From NCBI RefSeq assembly GCF_018320785.1, contig NC_054876.1, positions 22,280,212 through 22,344,211 on the forward strand: a DNA stretch of 64,000 nt, given 5' to 3'. Below, one piece after another: positions 25,001 to 40,000 of this stretch. The translations under genes and the position numbers were made by a program. Numbering within the stretch: the stretch's first letter is position 1; the number at the start of each line of letters is the position of its first letter. The notes below the pieces were generated by a model. It searched no databases. It was not told the origin of the DNA and worked only from the letters and a program-made list of their open reading frames with translations. The stretch comes from Cheilinus undulatus (Eukaryota; Chordata; Actinopteri; Labriformes; Labridae).

Positions 25001-28000
25001 GTGTATTATCTTAAAAAAAACACACGTGACATACTGTACAAACATCATATGCTGAACAATAATGGAAAGATTTGTGTGCCTTGACCGAGGTTCACTACAA
25101 ATAGAATCTGCTTCCAATAACCTGCCATCTTCACTGAACTGCACTTGTTCATTAAATGACAGGAGGCACAATTAACAGACACGGCAGATAATACATTGAA
25201 CCAAGTTGCACATTTTTGATTTCATGTGTTTTTGTGATGAATTGTCAAATGGAGAGTCACTAGTGACCTATGACTGACAAGAGTTGGGAAACACACGTGG
25301 CCCATGATAGAATCACAATGCAGCAAATCAGCGATGCTAGACATGCTGCAAGACAATCTAATAATGATACAACACAATATCTATTTGATTAGTTGGAAAA
25401 TATAAAATTCTACTTAAAATGGTAAAGCACAGGATTAAATGTATGTTAAAAGTAATCTGATGTCCTTTTGGCTATGGCCAATTAACTTCTATTCCCATTA
25501 CCCTCATTACTGTCATTAATGCCACTGTGAGGAATCATGAAGTAGTCTACTGTGAGTCACACTGGCAGGGAAATCTGTTTAAAACACTACATTATTTGAA
25601 TCAAAATATCAATATTTGGCACTATGAAATGATAAATTGCTGCACTGAGATTTTGTATCAATCCTGTCACTGACTGTCCAAGATTATCATAAGACCTGGG
25701 GCACTAATACATAAAAGCTATATATCTGTGTCCAAGGCCGCCCATAAGGGAGGATAAAGGGGAAAGATTACCAGGCCCATAGAGTTCAGGAAAATCATGG
25801 TCATTGAAAAGTTAATCTGTGATAACCATATCTTATTTTCAACCTGAATAATAATCACTCCTATCAGAGCAGCAAAAATGATATTTATGCTGTGGTATAA
25901 TATAGCCTTTTCAAAATGTCAACCCCTTTTTCTTAAAACAGAATTCCTTTCTACTGGTGGTGTTAACAATGTGGATGAGCACACTGACTCAACTATTTGC
26001 AAAGTTATGGCAGACTTCATAGCTTAGCCATGATGCACAACATCAGGATACCAGAAAATAAAGTAGAAATAACTGAAACAACTTTAAGGGAAAAATAATT
26101 AAATAATTGCATAATAAAGGGGGGAACTGGTGAAAAAAATCTGCAAAAATGATGGTGAAAAGTGGTTAAACAGTGGCAAAATGGGCAAAAATTGGCAACT
26201 ACAGTGGTGCCAAGAGGTTAAAAGAAGCAAAAATTGGCTAGAAGCGGCAAAAATTGATTTAGCATAGAGACAAATGTGAGGGGTTATAAAGTAGCACAAA
26301 TAAATCTTTTTAAACATCAGAATCTACTAATATATAATAGCTTCACACACTTTTCAACTCCAAAATGAAGTAACTGTTTTCCAGGATACTATCACCAATC
26401 TACTGATCCAAGAGGGCCTGTTCTCTGGGTTTGTCAGGGACACAGTCACCCCTGTAGACAGGCCTTTCTGTGACTATGGCACTAGAGAGTTATGCAGTGA
26501 AACTAAAGGAAAAAAGCCTTGATGGCTTTGGATAAACAGAGTACAAAAAGAACATCAGCAAAGCTGTTCATTAACGAAGGTAATCAGAGGTGCGGAAAAA
26601 AATCCCCATTACAATGGTTGGTTGACTGAATCATGCTTCTACTCAGAAGATCTTCTGTCCTATATCCTGCCACAGCCGAGTTTGCACTCCTTTAACAAGT
26701 GTAAATAATGGACAGATGTCTTATGCAAGTGTGAGGAAGAGTGAAATATGCCTTTACTTTGTAGGTCAAGCATATAAATGACCTCTAAATGTCAATTTCG
26801 TTCCCACAGTTTGTTCTCCAGATTGCCAGATTAGTCACGTCCTACAATCCTTATAGAGAACCTAGTCAGAGACACTGTGTGCTTTCCAGCTGCGCCCCCT
26901 TAGTATTAAATATTGGTACATCTCCGGGGCTGATTACAAAAAGGACAAAAGGCGGGTGGAAAAGAGGAGAAGAGTGCGTGCGAGCAGACAAGTGTGGCAT
27001 CTAGGAGGCATTTGACACGGAGCAAAAGGAAGGAAACGTCTTCCTGCAGACAGTGACTGTACTGCTGCTGCACTGCTGTCACATCCTTCCCAGAAAGATA
27101 TCATGGGGAAACTACAAGTCATAAGAAAAAACTCCACAGTATGCTAAAAGAACAGAAGCTATGTTAACACAGGATGCAAGGTTATTAAGAATTTCTTCAG
27201 ACACCCCAAGCCTAAAAATCATCACAGATTAAATTAAAATAACCTCGAGATTAAATCACACACCGTCACACAGAAAGCCTAGAGCAGCAGACTTACAGCT
27301 GATAAATTTCTCCCTGAGATATCACGGAGTTCTCGGTGAAATAAGGTCTCATCTGCACCCCGCAGCACGCGCAGAAGCAGCTGGCGGTTGAGCTCCGTGG
27401 CGCGGTCACCACACCGGGAGGCATCGTTGCTTTAGTGGGGATGACAGGACACACAGAAGCGGCCTGTGGTTACCGACGAAGAGTGGAGAGGAGGGGTCAC
27501 TCCAGGCGACTTGAAAACGCTGAAACTCTAGTAAAAACACTAATCTGACGTCTTGTTTCTAATGAAAACCTTGCACTGACAATGTCAACAAACGCCACAT
27601 TTAACCCGAGCATGAATAAAACTCGGTAAGACTACATTAGTTAAAAACAGTTATGTTGACATATTTAGCACACGCTACCGCAGGGCAGGTGCCTTCTAAC
27701 ATCTGCTCAGTGATTCTGCCTCATTTGTCTGCAGCAGGCTGCGGTAAAACTGCCGCTGAAGGGAGGAGACTCATACGGACCAATCAGGTAACGCAGCGGT
27801 GTGTCGTCGGTTGTATGGAAGATCATTAGTGCCACAATGAGAGGAGGGGGTGACTCATGACCACTGACCAAAACACTGATGGCCAGGTCCCTTAATAGAG
27901 TTTTTTTTTCTCTAAAGTCAAAGGTGAATTGATAAAAGCAAGCAGCACAAGCAAGTTAATGTGACTGACTGCTGATCATTAGATCAAGATGTATTAAGGT

Positions 28001-31000
28001 TTGATCTTAAAAATTAAATGCAGTGCTTTCCCTATTAGATACATAGACAACATAGCTTCAGTACCACCTGTTTTGTTCACACAATAGTGCGTCTTTGCAT
28101 TGTATTTACATAAAATAATCCAAAATTATTTCATGAGACACTGGAAAAATACTTCAACAGAATGACAGAAGAGTGTTTTGTATTTGAGCCCTGCTGGGGA
28201 CTGCTTTCTTAATCCTTCTCCAGCTGGATATCTGACTGTTAGCACCCGCTCCCACAGTGCGTGTCATCCACTCCCTCCTGCATCCACATCATATCCAATC
28301 TAGTCCAATCCAATCCTGCCTGCATCTACACAAATTCTGAACATTCATGTTAAATGTTCAGACTAACAAGCACTGAGTTCAATTAACACTAGAAATGCTT
28401 GGGTCATAAAAATTATTTGCACAAATCCAATTTTTAGAAATGGTTATTTATAGCTAGAACCAGTGGTGTAGTGGTGCGCAGAAGTACGTGTACTCTATAC
28501 TCTTTAGAAATGGGTATACTCTTCATTTTAATGTGGACAAAAAAATAAGTGGGTAAACTCTGTATACCAGCGTATACCCCACACTACACCGCTGCCTAGA
28601 TCCACCACATGGGTAAAACTGACCCCATATGAAACCATTAATTTACCTTCTGTTTTGTTTCATGTCAGTAGATGAACAATAGACAGTCATTTAAACACCT
28701 CATCTCTATTGCTGTGCTGCTTAATCAGAAGTCATAGATCACCCTTCAACATGAATACCACAAACAAAAAAAGGCTTTATCAACATGAAATGTCAGTAGA
28801 TAATGTAATCAATGTAATCAAATTTCAGGGCTGAGCTATCAGTTTTAGGGCAATTTTGGATGTGGTGGATCATCATCCAACAGTGATCTATTTCTCTTTC
28901 TGTGGTTAATGAGCTGTCACTGTCTGTCTGTGTACATTTTACCCACTGGCTGTTTTAGGTATTTTTACATCCCCCATGGTTCTAGTGTTAAAAGAATGGT
29001 AAAATAAATGTGTTCACCTTTTTCCCCACATTCTGCCACAAGATTAAATAAAATGTATTAACATCCAAAATGCACTTGGCTCATTGCTTTCCAAGGCCAT
29101 TCCTAGACGGTCTCCTATTGGACAGGTGAGACCAGTGCTACAGGTAAGTGGTTTAATTTACATTTTAAGCAGGTCTCCAGTGCCTCGACATCACATATGC
29201 TTGTAAAAACTCTAATCTTTTAACTTCTCCTAAAAATAAGGCTTTTATGTTTTCTGAAGTCAATAAGGCACTGAAATAAAATATACAGGATTTCTGAGCA
29301 GTTATTCTGAACGCCACCACTGTTATAGAGAGCACAGCCCAAATATGATTTATATCACCACATGCTATCCTGCAGCACGGCCATTGCTTGTCACCTACAG
29401 TTTGGCTATAATATTTAGCCTAATATCTAATATTTATTTGCAGGGCCTATCTAAACAAAAAGAGGCAGAGGGAGGGACACAGACAAACTGTGACAGCCAA
29501 CACATGTGCAGACAAAAAGACATTTTCAAAACAATAAAGAAAGGATTAACAGAAAGGTATTCTTCCAAAGATGCTTTGGCAAATATTGTAGAGATTGTTT
29601 TATGAATTACTTTTGTGAGATAAAAACTGGGTTATAGTGCTGTACAGCCACTTGATAAACATTGAATATGGTCTTAAACTATAGCAAAAGTAATATCTAA
29701 TTTATCCTAACTAATGAATAAAAATAAACTATAATGTACTAAAATAAAACGTGACCACAATGTGACATGATGCTCTCTAACAACTGTAGTACCATCCAGT
29801 GCAGACTTATACTGAAGCCCATTTTGGTTAAAAAATTATAATAGTTTTGGTGTCATCGCTGTCCTCCACTCTGTATTCTTGCTTGTATCAGTAGCCCTGC
29901 CTCTAATTTTTCAGTATTAAAACCTTTTCTAATCTACATCCTTTTGCTGCTTTCAGTTCTGTTTGTTTACACATGTTCACAGCAGCTGATCTTGGACTAG
30001 TTTGATGTAATGCCGCCCTTCTCTAGACTAAACCCCCTGTGGGCTGGCACCACCAAATATGCATACAAATTTTGAAAATTTTCTCCAATTAACTACATTA
30101 CGGCTCAGAGTCTCTGTGTGCCCATGATTCAGACACACCAGGAGATACTCTTAAATCAAAGCAATGTTCTTCTTGTTTCTCTAATCTGATCATACTGCTG
30201 GTGTCTTGCAATATTATGCTAATTTAGAGGTGAGAATTGCAGAGTTACTCAGGATATGACATAACACATTATGCTTTACATGATAATTCAGTACTTCTGA
30301 GATTTATTGATACATTACAAAACAAACATGCAAATAAATCATGATATCTGCTTAACTCAGGAATATGAAATTCCCTTTAAAAAGTAAAGAGTAGGATTAA
30401 TTTATTTTTTATTTATTCAGTGTCAGTTTGACTCAAGCTTTACCTCTAAACCTCTATTCACCACTGTACAGCATTTTCTTGCCGTTTTTTTTTTCGTTTA
30501 TCTTGTCACAAACATCTTTTTTTTCTTATTAGCATCAATTCAGGTTATAGTCGTTCATGAGGGTGTCACAGTGAGTAGACATCAGGTGAGGATGCCGTGA
30601 ACCAAACTGCAAGGAAATCTGTCCAGAGTGCAATCATTTTTAACATTTTGTTTTTTTGGCAGCAGTGATAAAACAATCGTATCACACCAGTAAGAATGTC
30701 AGTATATTGCTGTATCAAGATTTTGCTCCACCCCTTATTTAGAGGGCTATCCTGGCAAAATTCATCATAAGGTATGGGCTTAAGGGCAAGGTAAACATGG
30801 ATACCAAAGCAGCTAAACACAAGTATTAAACATTTACACTGAGAAACCCTGTATGCCATAATCCTGCATAACTCAGGTGATTCAAGTTAGAAAGAAATAG
30901 CAGTAGGATAGATCCCTATCCTACTGTTGCCAAAGAAGCTCTGCTTGTTGATCATTTCCATCTCTTTACCCGTCATCCCTGTCACAGTTGTTGTCAGTGT

Positions 31001-34000
31001 GATCTTTCAGCCCCAACCTTTTCCATCACATCTTAACTGTGAAACTCAATATTCAGTTGTGCAATTGCTTTCCATCCTGACAGCCTGATACAACTAATGA
31101 AGCAATCCTGTAATCACTTTCTTCTGACTGAGAAGTACTAAGCTAATTTCAGTCTAATGAACAAATACCATCCATCAAATGGTTCTGTATCCGAGCAGAT
31201 ATCAAAAAGGGGTCTTTATCTTTAAGGAAAGCATACTATTGTGATAGGATAGTCACCTTTTTGTCAAAACACTTACTCCTGCTTACTTTTCTTGTAAATT
31301 CTCATGTGGACAACAGGGCCAGAAACTTGGCGGATTAACCTCAGTAACAACATTTCTCCTGATTAGGCATTAATTACTCCGAACACCAAGAGGGAGGTTC
31401 TGTGAGTGTTGGCCACTGGTCACATTTGTGTTGTCTGAACTCTGCTGCAAGAGGAAGGGTGACAAAGTTGTGTAACCAACTCCACCTCTGTCACCTTTGG
31501 GGAAGATTCTCAACAGAGCAGCGACACCTGACACCCTCTGCTGCATCCAGCAACGGCACAACAACAACGACAGAAAAAAGGGTTGAGAAATCAAAAAGGA
31601 GACATCAGCTGTGAGTTGGGGAGAAACTTGACCTTAGACTTGGTTGCGCTGCTCGTTTCTTGGTGAACCCTCGTGGTTTCAATTTAAAGATTAATTTCAC
31701 ACTGAGGGGGGACTTTGTGGACACCACCTGACTGCCAATTCATATGACAGGATAAACAACAACTGCAGTGTTATTTTTCTGTTACGTCTCAAGCTTGTGT
31801 AATACTGCACAAATGTGTATCAGTGGTGTTTATTTTTATACTTCTGTACCCTCATATGACACCCTCGATCAAACAGCCAGATGGTGTGTTTCAGAAGCAG
31901 GATGAAGTAGGGCATATAACCTCATGATGTTACAAGCTTTATCCTCCTAGTCACGAGTTGTTTTACATATTAACATATAAAGTATGATGTATAACTGGTT
32001 CAACAGCTACAAACATTAAAAGAGAGCATTCAGTGTAGGCATAAACACTGAAAATGCTTACAAAAATGTCCCAGTGTCTTCATCTCTGGATGATAAAAGC
32101 TAGTTTGACGATTACCCAATCAACTCTTCAATTTCTTGTTTATGTCTGCATGCCACACCACAGCCTCCTGTCCTGCCATGGAGCAGCCCTCTTCTTATCT
32201 GAGAGACTTTTTTTCCCTCACATTTACGCTGCAATCTCACTCTCTTTTTAGGTAATCCTATTGGTCCCAAGCAACACAATCATTCAGTGGGGCTGGAGTC
32301 ATCTCCTCCTTCACTGTTTTCTCATTTGACTGCTGAAACTCACACCGTCCAATGACGAGCAGCCAAAGCCGGGATGTGGTTGTTACACACAGACGACACC
32401 GGACACTTGTCTGCAGCTCTTCTGTCTCCACGTTTACAAACACACGGATGGTCACCTTAGCAAAAACAACATCATATGCATAACACAGTACAGCCAAAGC
32501 TAAACAACAGCACAATCCATATAATCAGAGGAGTCTTTCAGTCAGGTTGGGCATTGGTCACCTTTTGTCTAATGATGGGCTTTACAGCCTAATCTCTATC
32601 TATAGATTCTACATAAAGATGAAGAATGTCAAGTCTTTTGGTTTGTGGTTTATACAGGTGTAAGACTCCGTTTAAAAACAACAAACCTGCAAAACCGTGT
32701 CCATGCTTAAGGCATACCAGCTCCCATAAATAATATTCTTATAGCTTATTTGTCTCTGTCAAAAGATATCTCAAGGTGAAGCTAACAGTCCATTATAAAT
32801 CAAAATGTAAACTTAAGCAATAAATCTGCTTGACTCTATGTTGTTAAAGCCAATCAGCATGTCCTAGGCAACCTGAGAAATTATCAATCCAACCTCCATT
32901 ATTAAAAGAAAAATTAACAGAACTTTTCTTCTCCTCTTGAGGGCAGACCTGATCAAATTTGACATATCTTTTCAAAAATCTGCATCATGTTATTTATGCA
33001 AACATTATTCCCCTTAATTGTAAGTAAATCACATTTAGATTTGCTACTTTTTCAAACTCATACCACTGAAGTGTGTACAAGTGTACAAGTAAAGCTGCTA
33101 CCATGGAACAGAAACAAAAGGTGAGCGGTTGCTCTGTGTTGTGGGTACAGAAATGATGTTGTTTGGTGTTGGTGAGGATGGTGTTTACATTACAAGGCAT
33201 ACATCGTCAAGACAATGATGATGATGGTGACAGTCAGTGCAAATGGGTGCAGAGATTGTTTACGGTTCAACCATCAACTTTAAAGATGAAGTAAACTCCA
33301 GAGATTTGGCTGAGGTGCATCAGAATTCCAAAAATCCCTTTAGAACATCACAGAATTGAGGAAAGGGCTGGGAGGGCAAGGGGAATAAACACGCCCACTC
33401 CCTCATTTCTGCTGCCCCGTAGACTTACCACAAGCCACCTCAGTGTGAAACTTATGATATAGGGTTCATGTCGAAGACACAAGTTCATATGTTATCAACC
33501 TCATTTTAAGCTAAACATGGTTTATTTGCAACACTGGGCAAATTACCTTACAAAGTAGAGGTGGGAATCTTTAGGCACCTCACAATTCGATTCGATTCAT
33601 AAGGCAACAATTCAGTTCTTAATTGATTATTGATGCATTCTGATGCACAACACATTAAGGTATCACTATTTCTTTTGGGCACAATTTAGAAGATTTACAA
33701 ATCCCTCACTCTGTGTTTAAGCTTGCTTAAATGTCATCTGACGATAGCCGGTTCTGCATTCTTATTACAACCACAGTAATCTGATTGGTCTTTGCTCTCA
33801 GGACTACAGAGGGATTACAGAACACTTCCAACACCTAAAATCTCTTCACTGCAAGCAGACTCTGCATTCATATCCAGATACTTACTCAAACAGATCATCT
33901 AAAACAAGTGATTTTTTATTCCATACATCATGGAAATATCAATTTAAGAATCAAAGGAAACAAAAATATACTTTAAGGTAAATGGAAATGTTTGACAAAA

Positions 34001-37000
34001 TACTTAAACAGTTCACTGTTTCTCTGACCTTTTTCCAAAGTCAAGAATTACACTTCCAACTAGGAATACTCGATGTATCCCGGCTTTTGCCACCCACGAT
34101 GAATAAAATGACTATATCACGAATATCCGAGTATAAATTATGTGGAAGTTTTGAGCGATCAGCGTGCATTTCTCCCTGGAATTTTGCTTCTCCCATTGTC
34201 CCTGAACGCATCTCTCACAGCAGAGAGCTCACTCTCTCTCCTGCGCCCATCCAGAAAACTCCTCTGTAGATGTGCATCAGCGGCGAGAAGCAAGAAAAGG
34301 GGAAGGTAAACAGAGCTGCGTGGCTAGTTAGCGTGGAGTTAGCTGACTTTTGAGACAGCAAGAAACAACATCTCTGTGCTGATGAACTTGTCAGAAACTG
34401 GTCCAGCGTTCATCAGCACACATAATGGACTAATATAATCACAACTGTGAGCCTGAATGGAGGACTAGACTGCAGGGTTTTGGCCATTTACTGCATGAAT
34501 GATTAGTGAGTTCTGTGTAGGTTTGCTTCACCCTTAATGAGGAAAATAATTATTTTATAGTCAGCAATAGTAAACATAACATAGAAAACATTTCAGGACT
34601 TTACATACACTGTAAAAGACAGAGTATTTCATGATTTATGTATTTTTGATTTATTAGTAAAAGACTGAATGAAGTCCTTTTCAAAATAAAACTGCTAAAT
34701 TTGACTTTATATTGATTTTTACTTTTTGCAAACAATTTTATTAAAAATCCAATAGAACAGTCTATTTTTATCACCAAACTAGTATCATTTGGGGCCAAAT
34801 TAAATACAGCTGCTGAGAGGCCATTTCAAAATATTGCGATATATATCATGCATTGGGATATAGCAAAAATATATCGGGATATCAATTTTAGGCCGTATCT
34901 CCCAGCCCCACTTCCAACAAATAATTTCCTCTGGAGTCTCCTCTGCAGCTTCTCCAGTGAGTGACGTTGCTGCTTCTGCCTACGTCACTGTGCTGCTGAT
35001 GTCACTGACTAATCACAGCACTGCAGTTGGCACTACTTATGCACACAGGCACACTGCATCACTGAAGCCTTATTCAAGTCTGAATGAATGTCACTACCTG
35101 TGTGAGAGATGAGCTCTGCTGCAGCTGCTCACGCTGACGTCAGCAATTCTGAACATTAATTCAGCACTTTAGTGTTAAGCTCACATATACTGGTCTCTGT
35201 GTAGTTGCTTCTTTACTAGTAGTCACACAGGGACCATTAACATTAAGATTCAATAACTGGAATGGATTTGAAGTATTTTCTTCATGTTAAATTTCAATCC
35301 ACCTCTTAGCAAATGCTCATGCTATATAAAACTGTTTCTAAAAAGAACTACTATTGCCAAATCCTTCCCTCTCCTCTTCTCGCAAAAACTGAACTATATT
35401 TGCTGACTTTAACCAAATAAATACAGATGTAACCAAACAACTGTGATGTTAAGCCAAGGCCATCCTTAAGGAGATATTAAGGGGGAGCGCTTTCTGGGGT
35501 CCAGCCAAAGTGGGGGCCCCTGGAGGTAAGCAAAATCAAAGTCCTTTGTAAATATAATCTTTGACATCCATATTATGTTGTTAACCTGAATAATAACCAC
35601 TTCTATCAAAGCAACAAACAAGAATTTTATGTAGCCAATCAATTTATGTTGTTGAAACCCAGGCTATGGGTTGGAAAGGGCCAATCACACAATCCGGGCT
35701 AAACCGAAAGAGGGTGAGCCACCACGACCCATGGTAATCAGGACTGCCCAGTTCCAAGTCAGGAATATGATTCTACGCCATGCTGGAGAGGCTTCTCCCC
35801 TGCTATACAACAGGAGAAGGGTGTATATATCTCCAGAAAATACACCAGGCAGAGAGGCGCCTTCATCAAGGTGAGGAAGGAGCTTCACACCTGTGATAAT
35901 GTGAAGTTTGGCCTCCGGTACCCAGCCACCCTTCACATCACCATGTCAAGCGACCAGATGTACAGGTTTGACGATCCGGTCCAGACTTTGTAGTTTGTAA
36001 GCAAGAGACTTAAAACAACTTGATTTCACTGGGACACTTTTAACTTGTTGAGGCTCAGTCATTGCTCTGAGCCACCATGACTAATATTTAATCAGTAAGT
36101 CTATAGGGCTCAGCTGAGTACTGGGCAACTGCTTCTATTTTCTTTACAGTCTCTGGTACAATACTGATTCTGTAAAGAAGATAAGTATTGATGACCCTTT
36201 CTATGGTAAACAGGTGCTGATTTTATTTTATGATTATTTTATTTGAATTATTATTTTTATTTTAAGATTACACTGTGTGCTTGAAGATTGTAGGGCTTAA
36301 TTCAGATTTATTGCACCTTTTTGTGTGGCTCGATATATATATAACTATACACATATTTTATTGTTATTATTTTTTGGCTAACCGCTGAGGTCAGCCCTAC
36401 AGATGGCTCTATCTGTGTCTGACTGAGTGCCTGAGTGAGTGATCCTTCTTTCAGAGTCATACTATACAGAGTTGGGTTTGCTTGGACTGAAAGCCATTGG
36501 TAATGGCTGCCTCCTCTGTGGTAAATAGAGCCATACATACCGAGTTGCGCTATGGGAAGGGTTTAGTTGGACTGAAAGCCCTCTAATGGCCGCCTCCATG
36601 GCTGGAAATACCACAAAAATAGCATTGAGTCTGTGTTACCAGAACTGGGCCACTTTTCTGAAGGGCGTAAAGAATAAAAACCCCATAAGGTTTTAATGTT
36701 GGGTAATGTTTTCACTTCTCTGCTGACCAGCTTCAGCATGGGTATGTGACAGTTAAGGGGGAAAGGGTTACTTGTGGTGTGAGTGCTTGTATAGCATGGC
36801 TGCTCATGGAGCGGTTAGCTCAAAATTAGCAACAGCTGCACTTTTGTCAAAACTGGAAGTTTCTTGATAAAAACAAGTGCAGAGAGCAACACTGAAAGCT
36901 TTCCATGACCAAAAAGGTGTTTTTGCTAATCTGCCAACCTGCTTCGCCATGAATATGTAATAGTTAAGGGGGAAGGGTTACTTGTGTGAGTGCTTGTATA

Positions 37001-40000
37001 CAAGGCCCGCTAGTGGAGTGATTATCTCCAATTAGCCACAGTGGAACTTCTGTCAGAAGTGGACAGAATTCCTTTATGAAAGCAAGCGCTGAGAGCAACA
37101 CAGAAAGCTTACAGCATTCAACATATCAAAAGTCATAGATCTGGTGCTTGATTGTCTACAAAAATATTGTTTTATATCAAGCATTATGGAAAATTTTTGC
37201 TATTCTGAGAATAAAAGGATTTAGTCCAACAATTTTTTTGGGGGAAAAAAAAAACTTTCTCAGCTAAAGTGGCACGGAATGAAGAACCATTTGGAAGCCG
37301 GAGAAGCCGACTCTTCTTGTTGAACTGAACCGTAAGATCCGGATCTCTCAAAAGAGCAGGAATTAGGATCCTTTAGTTCTCAACTCATCGACATTAGGAA
37401 AAGCACGATTTCACACCCCAACAAAAAGTCACTCTGCCAGCTCACACAATTCAGTCAGGCATTTCCACATGTATCCAAGGTAATTGGGTAAGCAATATAC
37501 TAGGTTTTAACCTAGTCTTGTTTTTTTATTTATTAATTTTCTCCTGTTATCTAGTGGGGGTATGTGCCATGGGAGGGGGATGTGTTCTGTATGTTGTTGT
37601 CTATCTGTTTGACTGTTAGATCAAACAACAGAACTAAATCCTTTCGTCTCATATGCAAAAAAAATAAAGAAAGAAAGAATGTGTGGCTAAAGTAGTGAAC
37701 AAGGGTTAAAAGGTAGCAAAAATTGGTTAAAAGAGGCAAAAGTGATCTAAGTGTGGAAAAAAATGTTGCAAAAAATGGGCGGGAACAGTGATTAAAAGAG
37801 GTTAAAAAGTGGCATTAATAAATAATTTGAACCCAATAATAGCTTCACACACGTTTAAGCTCCAAAATGAAGTAACCGTTAGCTAGGACGCTAGCACCAA
37901 TGATACAATTGACATGCATTGCTATCGTAAATCTCAAATGGGGAGGGCCAATTCACTGGGTTTTTCTGGGGCCCAGTCTTCTGTAGGCTGACCTGTGTCT
38001 AGCTGACATTACACATCATATAAAACTACAGTTGAGAGCAAGCATGTGTATAGAGCACTATCGTGGTAGATGTATGTTTGAGTTTCAGGTGGTAAAGTCT
38101 GTTTACATTTCTTCAGGATATAGCTGAGGTTTATTATGCTGAACCTTTTCCTCCTCCCAGTCTAACCACTAGCAGCACACATGACAAATATCAACATTTT
38201 ACAAGTCTACTATGCAAATGACTGGCTACAATATGCCTTGACATCTGCAGACCACTAAATCTGACTATAGTAGACATGGATCCTGATCAGAGAATATTCA
38301 AAGAGGTTTGAGGTTACTCTGAAAAAAGACGAAGATTAGTGTCTGACTCACAACCAACTTAATGTTTATACTAGACTGTTCTTTCAAAAACATTTTCCAG
38401 CATGTCCTTACAAGTAACAAACTAATGGTGTTACATGACTGAGGGGCACAGTAACATCAAGCATCAGAGCAACCTAAGCTTCTGTTGAAAATGGTATATT
38501 TAGTCAAATGTTTACTGCTGTTAGACATGGGATCATTAAGGTTAACGGCCAAATAATCTTATGAGTGGCATTTGTTTACTTTTGACTGTAAATCAAAATG
38601 ATGGCTGACATATACCTGCCTCTGAGTCCACACACACAAACACGCACACAGTCCCAGTATGTGAATATAGATTTCACTCCCAGCTGCACAAATACAGAAA
38701 GCCCTCTCAGTTGGATGCCACAGAGCTCCAATGACCAGACGGACACACAGGCGCTTTAACTTTGGGAGGGGCCTGCAATCCTCTCTGGATCAGCGGGGCA
38801 GCTCCCCTGACCCACATACCCAGACCTGAGTCAAAGGGCGCTTACTGCCCTCTAATGGACGCCCAGCGTACTACTGTTAATAATCTCACATGAGAGGATT
38901 TCAGAATGTAATTTTTGGAGGGCCAAATACAACAAAGGGGAAAGTGAGAGTGTAACTGCAATTAAAGTTCACTGGTATCATGTGTATGTAGAACAAATAA
39001 ACACAGAAGCAGTGGCAGGAAATTGCTGATTACTGGTGGACTAAAACCAGTTGAAAATGTGGCTGAATGAAACAGGATAAACCAGATTCCCGAGTGCAGT
39101 TTAACGCCTGAGGCAACGAGGGACAGCACAGTATTGTGTCTCCACAATAGCACAGCAGCTCTTTGTATCAGTAGAGGAAGGAAATCCTGGAGGGATAGAC
39201 ATATTTAATGATTAAGCATCAAGTGCTCCTTTAGGTGAAGTCTATTTTCTCGCTGGTTTGTCTAGGTCAAGATACGTCTGGTCAGATGTTAGGGGCAGCA
39301 ACATAACAGACCCTCTGTTGTCTGGCACTGCAGATCATGCTACAGTTGTCTTTTTAATCACCTTATCTACATTTTTTATATAATATCCAACAGTTTTAAG
39401 CCTCAGTTATGTAGGTTTGTTTTATTTGTGAGGTAAAGGAAGAAGTTTATTTTTGGCTTACATGCCATTGGCATGTAAAAAGATAAAGCTTTGTGTGAGA
39501 CAATAGGCAGTGATACTGCACGATATCAGTCAATAACTTACCTCCTTGGCTGAGAGCGGCGATCATCCTCCCCACTACCGGACTCCTATAAACACAAATG
39601 AGAGAATTATATTTAAAAATGTGTCCAGTGTTACTGGATAACAGTATTTTGATGTTGACACATTACCATGATGCTTTTTCTTTTTAGACTTTATCAGAAA
39701 GGTGAAAATAATGTAAATACTTCTTGGAGACTTTTATTGTGATAGGAGACAAATGATATAGTGTTGACAGACTGAATAGCGCATACAGTCTCTGATTTAA
39801 CCCAAAGACTTGCCTTGCAGCATTGATCATTTTCATGATGCTTTATCATTTTTTTAAGATAAATGCTTTACTAGTTAAAAATAAATATATTAGCGTACTC
39901 TTAACATCAGAACTGCTGTAGTTCCTTTTGGACCAAACAAAAAATGAGACAAAATGTAAACGAACACCATTGCTAACTTATAAGTAAAACAAACATGTCA

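Larger units (their letters stand above)
35455..37985 (+). mobile_element. GGCAAAAATTGG-type element, copy C, split by an insertion
   Basis: The 5' end (AAGGCCATCCTTAAGG to CCTGAATAATAACCACTTC) is at 35455-35640. The 3' half (GGCAAAAGTGATC array, CTTCACACACG, GGGGAGGGCC, TTTTCTGGGGCCCAGTC) is at 37680-37985. About 2 kb of foreign sequence lies between, including a LINE ORF1 piece and a tandem duplication. Confidence 0.5.
23946..39541 (-). other. SSH2 intron 2
   Basis: A 15.6-kb intron with the proximal first exon at 27.3 kb. Mobile elements occupy 24.7, 25.7-26.5, 28.46-28.59, 34.07-34.92 and 35.46-37.99 kb. In 24.8-25.7, 26.5-27.3, 28.6-34.0 and 38.0-39.5 kb I see no gene or recognisable repeat; the short open frames there carry no known motif. 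Confidence 0.6.
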
